Shown: positions 26,122 through 33,978 of the stretch, piece by piece
How positions within the stretch are numbered: the stretch's first letter is position 1
Layout: every line of letters begins with the position of its first letter
Source: Streptomyces cacaoi
GTDB lineage: Bacteria; Actinomycetota; Actinomycetes; Streptomycetales; Streptomycetaceae
NCBI RefSeq assembly: GCF_006539165.1
Contig: NZ_BJMM01000022.1
Coordinates: 56,999-120,998 of the forward strand
Length of the DNA: 64,000 nt
Direction: 5' to 3'
Position numbers and translations under genes: made by a program
The notes under the pieces: generated by a model
The model's database searches: none
Told to the model about the DNA's origin: nothing
Seen by the model: the letters and a program-made list of their open reading frames with translations, nothing else

Positions 26122-27105
26122 TCAGCGTGCGCCGGGGCCGGGGCCGGGGCCGGGGCCGGGGCTGGGATCGGGGCCGGACTCAGGCCCGGAGCCGGGCTCG
26201 GGACCGCGCCCGAAGTCGGAGCCGGAGCTGGGGTCGGGGTCGGGCGCGGAGCCGTGCTCGGGCAGAGGCCGTGATGCGGAGCCGGAGCCGGAGTCGGCCG
26301 GTGGCCCGGAGGGGCCGTGCGGGGGCCCGGTGCGGTGCCGCGCGGTCCAGCGGCGGGCGGTGAGCGCGGCCGCCGACAGCAGCGGTACGGCCAGACACCA
26401 GGCGGCCAGGACGTCGGCCGGCCAGTGGTAGCCGCGCCACACCAGTCCGAGCCCGTTGCCCACCACGAGCAGCACGACCAGCCAGAGCAGCGAGGGACGC
26501 AGAACACGCAGAAGACGCGGAGCACCGAGCGGTCTCCCCGCGCCCGTGTCCGTACCGTGCCGTCCCGGCAGCAGCGGCCGCAGCAGGAGGAACGCGGCGC
26601 CGAACGCGACGGCCGTGGTGGCGGCGTGCCCGGAGGGGAAGTACCCGGTGCCGCCCAGCGGGCCGGGCCGGTGCGTCCAGCTCTTCAGTACGGAGACGAC
26701 GGGCGCCACCGCGGCCAGGGCGACGGCGGCACACACGACGGACCGCCATGAACCGCCCCGGGACCGCACGAGCGCGTACACCGCCGCCGCGCACAGGACC
26801 GGCACCGCGACCGGCGGATTGCCGAGGTCGGCCAGGAGTTCGGCGTCGGCACGCGGCGGGGCGGCGGCGCGCAGCGCGTCCCCGAGCCGCTCGTCCGCCG
26901 AGCGCAGCGGCCCGTCGGCGAGCACCTGCCAGGTGAGGACGGCGAGCAGCGCACAGCACAGCGACCACAGCAGGGCGCGGGCACGCGGGGAGAGCGGCGG
27001 GGCGGCACCGGCCGTACCAACGGCCGACCGCCCCGGAACGAGGCGGGATGTTCCGGGGCGGACGGAGCGACCGGCTCTCCGCGGGCCCCGGGGGGTGTGG
27101 GACAA
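26122..27105 (-). CDS. PAP2-family membrane phosphatase
   Basis: 327-residue membrane phosphatase. The three PAP2 motifs are present: KSWTHRPGP, YFPSGHAATT and WRGYHWPADVLAA, separated by hydrophobic segments, with the active site expected on the outer face. Family members dephosphorylate phosphatidate, undecaprenyl pyrophosphate or similar lipids. The last ~70 residues are low-complexity Pro/Gly/Ser/Asp, ending in GP repeats encoded by a GGGGCC hexamer run (26132-26161). The start is weak: TTG 27105 is the only long option and has no clear ribosome site; true initiation may be internal. Confidence 0.78.
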   Translation of the reverse strand: MSHTPRGPRRAGRSVRPGTSRLVPGRSAVGTAGAAPPLSPRARALLWSLCCALLAVLTWQVLADGPLRSADERLGDALRAAAPPRADAELLADLGNPPVAVPVLCAAAVYALVRSRGGSWRSVVCAAVALAAVAPVVSVLKSWTHRPGPLGGTGYFPSGHAATTAVAFGAAFLLLRPLLPGRHGTDTGAGRPLGAPRLLRVLRPSLLWLVVLLVVGNGLGLVWRGYHWPADVLAAWCLAVPLLSAAALTARRWTARHRTGPPHGPSGPPADSGSGSASRPLPEHGSAPDPDPSSGSDFGRGPEPGSGPESGPDPSPGPGPGPGPGAR

Positions 27106-27400
27106 GCGGGTGTCCGATCGGTCAGGTGCGTTGCGCTGGCACAGCCCGGCCTGTCCCGGGGAGAGACAAGCACGGACGGGAGTCGCCGAGGGCGCTGCTC
27201 CGCGGCTCCCGGCGGACGGAAGAACCGTACGTCACGCCGCCCCCGCGCCGACAGCCGGATCACGCTGCTGACATGGCCCTCGCACAGCTTCTTCACCGGG
27301 CACCGCCGGGCCACCACGGAAGCCCCGTTTCCGATCCGGCTCCCGGTCCGTTTCCGACTCGTCCCCGATCCGGCCCCCGTCCGGCTCCTGACACGGCGAC

Positions 27401-27432
27401 GCCGCGGCTCCTCCGTGGAAGGGAGCCGCGGC
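27401..27432 (-). terminator. Secondary hairpin downstream of gabT
   Basis: Perfect 11-bp inverted repeat, GCCGCGGCTCC/GGAGCCGCGGC (27401-27411 and 27422-27432), with a 10-base loop. It lies 118 bases past the gabT stop and could be a back-up terminator. Confidence 0.5.
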
Positions 27433-27495
27433 GCGGCCGTGCGGGGGAGCGGGGCCGTCACCAGGACAGGTGGCGGACGGCCCGCGCCCGTCCCC

Positions 27496-27526
27496 GTGGG
27501 ACCGGGAAGCGGAAGGGCGGTCCCAC
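27496..27526 (-). terminator. Terminator hairpin after gabT
   Basis: Inverted repeat GTGGGACC/GGTCCCAC (27496-27503 and 27519-27526), loop rich in A/G. It begins 23 bases past the gabT stop on the minus strand, a normal terminator position. Confidence 0.6.
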
Positions 27527-27549
27527 AGGACCCGCGGTACGGACGGGTC

Positions 27550-28908
27550 TCACAGACCCGAGATGGCGTCCTCCAGGACGTCCAGGCCCTCGTTGAGCAG
27601 CTCCTCGCCGATGACCAGCGGCGGAAGGAAGCGGACGACGTTGCCGTAGGTGCCGGTCGTCAGCACGAGCAGGCCCTGCTGGTGGCACGCCTTCGCCAGC
27701 GCCGCGGTCGCCTCCGGGTTCGGCTCCTTGCCGCCCGGCTTGACCAGTTCGATCGCCAGCATCGCGCCCCGGCCGCGCACATCCCCGACGATCTCCGAAC
27801 CGGCGGCGATCTTCTCCAGCCGCGGCTTCATGATCTCCTCGATACGGCGGGCCTTCGCGGGCAGGTCCTGCTCACGCATGGTCTCGATCGCCCCGAGCGC
27901 CGCGGCGCAGGCCACCGGGTTGCCGCCGTAGGTGCCGCCGAGCCCGCCGCTGTGCGCGGCGTCCATGATGTCGGCGCGGCCGGTGACGGCGGCGAGGGGC
28001 AGGCCGCCGGCGATGCCCTTGGCCGTGGTGATCAGGTCCGGGACGATGCCCTCGTCCTCGCAGGCGAACCACTGGCCGGTGCGGCAGAAGCCGGACTGGA
28101 TCTCGTCGGCGACGAAGACGATGCCGTGCTCCCGGGCGAAGTCGGCGATACGCGGCAGGAATCCGCGGGCCGGCACGATGAACCCGCCCTCGCCCAGGAC
28201 CGGTTCGATCACGATGGCGGCCACGTTCTCCGCACCGATCTGCTTGGTGATCCGGTCGATGGCCTCGGCCGCGGCCTCCTCCGCACAGTTGTCCGGGCCG
28301 GTCAGCCAGCGGTACGGGTAGGCCACAGGAACCCGGTACACCTCGGGCGCGAACGGGCCGAAGCTGTGCTTGTAGGGCATGTTCTTCGAGGTGAGCGCCA
28401 TCGTCAGATTGGTACGGCCGTGGTAGCCGTGATCGAAGACGACGACGGCCTGACGCTTGGTGTACGCCCGCGCGATCTTGACGGCGTTCTCCACGGCCTC
28501 GGCGCCGGAGTTGAACAGGGCGCTCTTCTTGGCGTGGTCGCCGGGGGTGAGCGCGGCCAGCTCCTCGCACACCTCGACGTACGGCTCGTAGGGCGTGACC
28601 ATCACACAGGTGTGCGTGTAGTCGTTGAGCTGCTCGGTGGCCCGCCGGACCACGGCCTCGGCGCTGTTGCCGACCGACGTCACGGCGATGCCGGACCCGA
28701 AGTCGATGAAGGAGTTGCCGTCGACGTCCTCCAGCACCCCGCCGCCCGCGCGCCGGGCGAAGACGGGCATGACGGTCCCGATGCCCGCGGCGACCGTGGC
28801 CTGCTTACGGGCCATCAGCTCCTGCGACTTGGGCCCGGGGACGGCGGTGACGACGCGCCGCTCCTGGGGGAGGGCGGGGCCTCCGGACAGTTCCGTCATT
28901 GCGGTCAT
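27550..28908 (-). CDS. gabT: 4-aminobutyrate (GABA) aminotransferase
   Basis: 452-residue class III PLP aminotransferase that converts GABA and 2-oxoglutarate to succinate semialdehyde and glutamate. It has DFGSGIAVTSVGN, SALFNSGAEAVENAVKIAR, FDHGYHGRTNLTMALTSK, EPVLGEGGFIVPA, ADEIQSGFCRTG, and the PLP lysine in TTAKGIAGGLPLAAV. Length and motifs match bacterial GabT closely. ATG 28908 follows GAGGAG; a second in-frame ATG at 28899 is possible. It diverges from a membrane ATPase and sits near a PucR regulator and an aldehyde dehydrogenase that could complete GABA degradation. Confidence 0.95.
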   Translation of the reverse strand: MTAMTELSGGPALPQERRVVTAVPGPKSQELMARKQATVAAGIGTVMPVFARRAGGGVLEDVDGNSFIDFGSGIAVTSVGNSAEAVVRRATEQLNDYTHTCVMVTPYEPYVEVCEELAALTPGDHAKKSALFNSGAEAVENAVKIARAYTKRQAVVVFDHGYHGRTNLTMALTSKNMPYKHSFGPFAPEVYRVPVAYPYRWLTGPDNCAEEAAAEAIDRITKQIGAENVAAIVIEPVLGEGGFIVPARGFLPRIADFAREHGIVFVADEIQSGFCRTGQWFACEDEGIVPDLITTAKGIAGGLPLAAVTGRADIMDAAHSGGLGGTYGGNPVACAAALGAIETMREQDLPAKARRIEEIMKPRLEKIAAGSEIVGDVRGRGAMLAIELVKPGGKEPNPEATAALAKACHQQGLLVLTTGTYGNVVRFLPPLVIGEELLNEGLDVLEDAISGL

Positions 28909-29246
28909 AGCGCACTCCTCGGGAGGAACGGGGGGTCTGGCACTCCGCAGGCTAGGGGCAGGCCGACGGGGGACACATGCACCGCTTGGGAGAAGTACCG
29001 CAGACGTGTTGGCCGCGGCGGACATAGGCGGGAGGAGCGCCGCTCCGCCGGGGCGCCGTGCCGGGGCGTGGGGTGGTGCTCCGCCGGGTGGTGTGCGGGG
29101 CTGCCGGGGCGTGCGGTGCTGCCGGTGCGCCGGGCGGTGCCGGACCCCGTCCCCGGGCCAACTGGGGTGACCGGCAGCTAGATTGGAGGCGGAGGACACC
29201 GGCCGGCGCGGACCGGTGCGTCGGGGACCAGGGAGCAGAGGCGCAC
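28909..29246. promoter_or_regulatory. Divergent intergenic region, gabT / membrane ATPase
   Basis: 338 bases between two divergent starts, so promoters for both should lie here. On the minus strand TAGCCT (28954 down to 28949) is a possible -10 for gabT. On the plus strand TAGATT (29179-29184) is a possible -10 for the ATPase gene. Neither has a convincing -35. The middle (29050-29150) contains repeated GCCGGGGCG/GTGCGGGGCTG strings. No coding signal was seen. Confidence 0.4.
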
Positions 29247-31778
29247 ATGGACATGGGGCTTCCCCACCGGAAGCGGGACACGGGCGGCGCACACGACCCC
29301 GTGCACGGCACCCCGGGCTCCCTGCCGGGAGCCCCTGCCGACCCCGGTACGCCGGGGCCCGGGAGAGCGGCTCCCCCGGCGCCCGGAGCGGAACTCCCGG
29401 ACCGGGCCGCCCCCCTGGCGCACGGCGACACCCCGGACGCCCCCGGGACGCCCGCCGCGCCCGCACACCCTCCGGCCGCGCCACCGCCGGGCCCGTATCC
29501 ACACCCGACGGGCGGGCCGTATCCGGCGGACGCGCCGTACGCGACGGACCCGTACGCGACGGACGGGGCGTACCCGGCGGAGGTGCCACGTCCGGCGGAC
29601 ACGGCGCACGCGTCCGGCCCCCGGCCGCCGGGGCAGCAGGCAGCGGCCGGGAGCGGTGCGCAGCCCGGCCCGCAGACCCCCGGCACGGGCGGTGGCCACG
29701 GGTTCGAGTCCGTCCCGCCGCCCATGCCGCAGGGCGCACCCGCCGCCGGGCCGCCGCTCGTCGACTGGCTGCGCATACCCCGGCCCGAGGCGGACCCCGG
29801 CGTGTGGCGCTGCGGCTACGCGCCCCGCCCACCGGAGGACCCGGAACGCATCCCGGCACGCCAGTTGGTGAGCGGGGCGATCGTCTCGTTCCTCATCGCG
29901 TGGCTGCTGTGGTCGCTGCTGTGGAACAGATACCTGGGCAGCTTCTGGCTCTGGCCGCTGTTCGCGATGACGCCCGACGCGGTCGGCACCGCGGCACGTT
30001 CGGTGATCTCGTACGTCTACTACACCGCCGTCGCCGGGGCGATCCTGGTCGTCTTCGGCCGCATCGGCCACTGGCCCGAGCTGGCCCGCCGCACGGTGGC
30101 CCGGCTGCGCGGCGGCCGGGCCCGGCCCGGTGGGACGACGCAGGACACGCCCGAGGCGGTGCCGGCGCCGGTGCCGCCCCCGCACCTCGACCCGGCCGAG
30201 TGGCCTCAGCTGCGTGCCGCCGGCGCCGCGGAGGCCGCCGACCGGCTCGCGGAGGAGCTGCGCTCCGGCCGGATGACCGATGTCGACCAGGCGCGTATCG
30301 CGCGTGCCTGGCAGTCGGTGCGCACCCGGCCGGAGCGGCTCGCGGCGTTCGTGGACAGCGTCCGCACGCACGGCGCCGCGGCCTGCGGACACCCCTCCGG
30401 GGAGCGGAACCTGTCCGTCCGGGCGGCGCGGCACGATCTGTCGGTGCGGCAGGTGCGGATCGGCACGGCCGCCGACGCGGAGCGCAACCCGTACGGGTAC
30501 CGGGGCGTGGGCATCGCGCTCGATCCCTCGCTGCTGGGCACGTCGGCGCTGGCGGTCGGCCCGCCCGGCACCGGCAAGACGAGCCGGCTGGCCCGGCCCG
30601 TCGCCGAGTCGCTGTGCCTCCAGGCGCTGGCGGGGCAGGCGGCGGTGATCGCGGTGAGCCCGGCGGGGGAGCGGTTCGTGCCGGACGAGTCCTTCGACGT
30701 CGTCATCCGGCCGGGGCGGCCCGAGTCGACGCACGATCTCGATCTGTACGGCGGCACCACCGATCCGGACGAGGCGGCCGGCATGCTCGCCGAAGCACTC
30801 GTCGGCGACCTCGGTACCGCGCTGCCGGGCGGCGACAGCCGTCGCGCGGCGACCTGCCTCGCGCAGCTGCTCGGCCCCTTCGTCGCGGTGCACGGCCGCT
30901 TCCCCACGGTGCCGGAGCTGCGTGAGCTGCTGGACGCCGGGCCCGGCTCGCTGGACGCGCTCCGCGCGCGGCTGCACGCGGAGGGCCGGGACGCGCTGCT
31001 GCGCGAACTGGACGCCTTCGAGCGGCAGTCGGGGCGTGCGGGCGACGTGGTGGCGCTGCTCGCCGAGCGGATCGCGCTGCTGGACCGGCCGGCCTTCGCC
31101 GACTTCTTCCAGCCGGAGGGCACCGGCCGCGGCGACGGCCGGCGGCCCTTCTCGGCCCGCGCGCTGGAACATCCGCTGCGGGTGCGGATCGACCTGCCCG
31201 AGCGCGGCCACGCCGAGGCGTCCCGGATCCTGGCGCGGCTGATCCTCGCCCAGTTCACGGAGTGCGTCGTCGCCCGCCGGGACCAGTCGCTGTTCGCCTG
31301 CCTCGTGCTGGACGACGCCGCGCAGACGGTCACCCCGCAGGCGCTGCGCGCCCTTCAGCGGCTGCGTTCCGTGCACGCCGGGGTCGTGCTGACCCTGCGG
31401 GCGCTGGACGATGTGCCGCAGCCGCTGCGCGCACCGCTGCTGGGCGCCGTCGGCTGCCGGATGGTGTGCGCCGGTGTGACGCCGTGGGACGCCGAGCGGT
31501 TCGCCGAGGTGTGGGGGACGGAGTGGGTGCAGACCCGGACCGTCACCAACCGGCAGCTGGTGTCGGACGAGCCGGTCACCCGGGTCCTGCACGCGGTGCG
31601 GCGGCTGGCCACCGGGAAGTACGTCACGGCCGAGTCGGTCACCGTCCGCAGCGAGCAGCGGGAGCGCTGGTCGGCCTCCGACCTGGCGAACGAGTTGCAG
31701 CCGGGGCACGCGGTGCTCTCGGTGACCACCGTGCGGGGCGAGCGGACCCCGCCCATCCTCACCAGGCTGGGGGAGTGA
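29247..31778 (+). CDS. Membrane-anchored P-loop ATPase, VirD4/TraG-like, function unknown
   Basis: 843 residues. The first ~185 are disordered, Pro/Ala/Gly-rich with PYATDPYATDGAYPAE repeats. Two membrane segments follow at about 207-228 and 253-272, then a large cytoplasmic part with Walker A GPPGTGKTS (438-446), LYGGTTDPDEAAGMLAEAL, Walker B LFACLVLDDA (682-691), and RALQRLRSVHAGVVLTLRAL, like the sensor region of coupling proteins. N-terminal anchoring plus one ATPase domain recalls VirD4/TraG/TcpA DNA or protein pumps. No relaxase or secretion genes are nearby. ATG 29247 follows GGGAGCAGAGG. The name is structural only. Confidence 0.8.
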   Translation: MDMGLPHRKRDTGGAHDPVHGTPGSLPGAPADPGTPGPGRAAPPAPGAELPDRAAPLAHGDTPDAPGTPAAPAHPPAAPPPGPYPHPTGGPYPADAPYATDPYATDGAYPAEVPRPADTAHASGPRPPGQQAAAGSGAQPGPQTPGTGGGHGFESVPPPMPQGAPAAGPPLVDWLRIPRPEADPGVWRCGYAPRPPEDPERIPARQLVSGAIVSFLIAWLLWSLLWNRYLGSFWLWPLFAMTPDAVGTAARSVISYVYYTAVAGAILVVFGRIGHWPELARRTVARLRGGRARPGGTTQDTPEAVPAPVPPPHLDPAEWPQLRAAGAAEAADRLAEELRSGRMTDVDQARIARAWQSVRTRPERLAAFVDSVRTHGAAACGHPSGERNLSVRAARHDLSVRQVRIGTAADAERNPYGYRGVGIALDPSLLGTSALAVGPPGTGKTSRLARPVAESLCLQALAGQAAVIAVSPAGERFVPDESFDVVIRPGRPESTHDLDLYGGTTDPDEAAGMLAEALVGDLGTALPGGDSRRAATCLAQLLGPFVAVHGRFPTVPELRELLDAGPGSLDALRARLHAEGRDALLRELDAFERQSGRAGDVVALLAERIALLDRPAFADFFQPEGTGRGDGRRPFSARALEHPLRVRIDLPERGHAEASRILARLILAQFTECVVARRDQSLFACLVLDDAAQTVTPQALRALQRLRSVHAGVVLTLRALDDVPQPLRAPLLGAVGCRMVCAGVTPWDAERFAEVWGTEWVQTRTVTNRQLVSDEPVTRVLHAVRRLATGKYVTAESVTVRSEQRERWSASDLANELQPGHAVLSVTTVRGERTPPILTRLGE

Positions 31779-31892
31779 CCGGCCGGGCCGTGCTCCGGGC
31801 CTTCGGCCGTGCCGTGCCGGTGGGCCGGGCGGTTCCGGGCGGCAGCCGGTCCGGGGCGGGGCGTGCGCCGGCGGCTGTACCGTGAAGGCGTT

Positions 31893-33755
31893 ATGCCACC
31901 GACCCTTGCCGCTCTCGTCCAGCACTCCGCGCTCCGGCTCTCCGTGCTCACGGGGCACGACGGCCTGGACGCGCAGGTGCGGTGGGCGCACGCCAGTGAG
32001 CTGGCCGATCCGACCCCCTACATGGACGGCGGCGAGCTGATCCTGTTCACCGGCCTGAAGCTGGACGCCGAGGACCCCGAGGCGATGCGTGCCTATGTCG
32101 ACAAGCTCGTCGGCAAGGACGTGGTCGGTCTGGGCTTCGCCGCGGGCGTCAACTACGAGGGGGTGCCCGGCGCGCTGGTCGACGCCTGTGCGCGGGCAGG
32201 GCTGCCGCTGCTGGAGGTGCCGCGCCGCACCCCGTTCGTCGCGATCACGAAGGCGGTGTCGGCGGCGATCGCCGCCGAGCAGTACCGGGCGGTGACGGCC
32301 GGGTTCGACGCGCAGCGCGAGATGACCCGGGCCGCGCTCTCCCGCGAGGGGCCGTCGGCGCTGCTGGCCCGGCTGGCCTCGCAGATCGACGGCTGGGCCG
32401 CGCTCTACGACGCCTCCGGCGCCGTCGTCGCGACGGCTCCGGCGTGGGCGGTGCGCCGGGCGAACCGGTTCGTCGCCGAGGCCGAGCGGCTGCGTGACCG
32501 GCCGGCCCCGGCCAGCGCCGTGGTGAGCGAGTCGGACGGCGGCGACGACCGGGTCGAGTTGCAGACCGTCGGCGGCGGCCGGCGGGCCAAGGCGGTGCTG
32601 GCGGTGGGGACGGCGGCGCCGCTGGGCACGGCCGAGCGGTACGCGGTGCACTCGGCCGTCGCCCTGCTGACGCTGACCACGGAGCGGTCCCGCGCGCTCC
32701 AGGAGGCCGAACAGCGACTGGGCGCCGCGGTGTTGAAGATGCTGCTCGTCGGCGAGGGCGATCACGCGCGGGCCGTCGCGGGCCAGCTGTACGGCGGGCT
32801 GCTGGACGCCCCGATGCGGGTCGTCGTCGCGGAGCCGGCGTCCGCCACCGCGGTGCGGCTGGCCCGCTCCGGGGTGACCGCGACGGCCCGCGGCGCGGAG
32901 GTCCTGCCCGGCGCGACCGGGCCTGCGACGGCACCGCCGGCACCGTCGGGCCCGCGCCGGACGGCGAAGGGCACGCAGGCGAGGGCGCGGCAGACCGGGG
33001 AGCCGGGGGCCGTGCCGGCGGGCGGCCGGGCCGGGCGCGCCGGTGCGGGCGCCGCGGACTCCCCGGCCGCCCCCGCGCAGGGCGTGGTGCTGGGCGCGGG
33101 CGGCGGCGCCGATGCGCAGGGCGAGAGCTTCGCGCGCCTCGTCCAGCCGCTGGAGGAGCTGGCGGACGCCGTCGAGACGGCGGCGGCACGCAACGGTGAG
33201 GCGGTGCTCGTCGTGCCGGACGGGGCGCGGCTCGCGGTGCTGGCGACGGACGGCGGCGCCGCGGTGGCGGCGTGCGCCCGGTTCGCCGCGACGGCCGAGG
33301 CCGCGCAGCCGGCCCGGCGGCCGGGCGGCGGCGACGAGGGGCTGGCGATCGGTGTCTCGGCGCCCGCGGGACTGCCCGCCGTCGCCAACGCCTTCAAACA
33401 GGCCGATCAGGCGCTGTCGGTCGCGCGGCGGCGCGGTGTGCCGCTGATCGAACACGAGGACGTGGCCGCCGGTTCGGTGCTGCCCCTGCTGGCCGACGAC
33501 GCCGTGCGGGCGTTCGCGGACGGGCTGCTGCGTTCCCTGCGGGAGCACGACGCCAACGGGCGCGGCGATCTGGTCGCCTCGCTGCGTGCCTGGCTCTCCC
33601 GGCACGGCCAGTGGGACGCGGCGGCGGCCGACCTCGGTGTGCACCGGCACACGCTGCGCTACCGGATGCGCCGCGTCGAGGAGATCCTGGGGCGTTCGCT
33701 GGACGACCCGGATGTCCGCATGGAGCTGTGGCTGGCCCTCAAGGCCACCGGCTGA
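31893..33755 (+). CDS. PucR-family transcriptional regulator
   Basis: 620-residue regulator. The N-terminal PucR sensory domain (1-~120) starts LAALVQHSALRLSVLTG and includes DGGELILFTGL. A central CdaR/GGDEF-like region follows, then a C-terminal helix-turn-helix with WDAAAADLGVHRHTLRYRMRRVEEILG. An Ala/Gly/Arg/Pro-rich linker of about 70 residues (near 345-415) interrupts the centre. PucR proteins commonly activate purine, amino-acid or GABA catabolism. It follows the ATPase gene by 114 bases and precedes an aldehyde dehydrogenase, so GABA control is plausible. Before the ATG, only GTGAAGG serves as a weak ribosome site. Confidence 0.9.
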   Translation: MPPTLAALVQHSALRLSVLTGHDGLDAQVRWAHASELADPTPYMDGGELILFTGLKLDAEDPEAMRAYVDKLVGKDVVGLGFAAGVNYEGVPGALVDACARAGLPLLEVPRRTPFVAITKAVSAAIAAEQYRAVTAGFDAQREMTRAALSREGPSALLARLASQIDGWAALYDASGAVVATAPAWAVRRANRFVAEAERLRDRPAPASAVVSESDGGDDRVELQTVGGGRRAKAVLAVGTAAPLGTAERYAVHSAVALLTLTTERSRALQEAEQRLGAAVLKMLLVGEGDHARAVAGQLYGGLLDAPMRVVVAEPASATAVRLARSGVTATARGAEVLPGATGPATAPPAPSGPRRTAKGTQARARQTGEPGAVPAGGRAGRAGAGAADSPAAPAQGVVLGAGGGADAQGESFARLVQPLEELADAVETAAARNGEAVLVVPDGARLAVLATDGGAAVAACARFAATAEAAQPARRPGGGDEGLAIGVSAPAGLPAVANAFKQADQALSVARRRGVPLIEHEDVAAGSVLPLLADDAVRAFADGLLRSLREHDANGRGDLVASLRAWLSRHGQWDAAAADLGVHRHTLRYRMRRVEEILGRSLDDPDVRMELWLALKATG

Positions 33756-33978
33756 GCGTCCCGGGCCGCGCGGGACGCCGGGGCCGGGCCGCTGCCACCG
33801 GCGGACCGCCTGCGAGGTCTCCATCGCGTAGTACGTCCGGGTCCGAGTGCTACGTGAAGGACAAGAAGCGTGCGGCGTCCCAGCCCCTACCGTGGACGCA
33901 CACACGCAGCCGTGCAGTTCCGCGTGTGCCGCGTACTTCCCGTACGCCCCGGATCCCGCTTACGGAAGGGCGATCGCA

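Larger units (their letters stand above)
27106..27549. other. Non-coding spacer with repeats and hairpins
   Basis: 444 bases between gabT (upstream on the minus strand) and the PAP2 gene. No reading frame shows normal codon usage or a family resemblance. It holds two hairpins described separately, degenerate repeats of TCCGATCCGGCTCCCG/CCGTTTCCGA (27328-27390), and presumably the PAP2 promoter, which I could not locate. Confidence 0.55.

Noticed and set aside
27106..27549. Small gene in the 444-base gap upstream of the PAP2 gene
   Set aside because: Frames such as the one starting at the ATG near 27273 give Arg/Pro/His-rich translations without third-position GC periodicity or a ribosome site.
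29700..29715. GGTTCGAGTCC resembling a tRNA T-arm
   Set aside because: It lies inside the ATPase reading frame and no acceptor or anticodon stems can be folded around it. The similar TTCGAATCC at 47220 is inside the APH-like gene.
29178..33905. 1575-codon minus-strand frame opposite the ATPase and PucR genes
   Set aside because: Same GC artefact: low-complexity translation and no ribosome site, while the plus-strand genes show clear domains.
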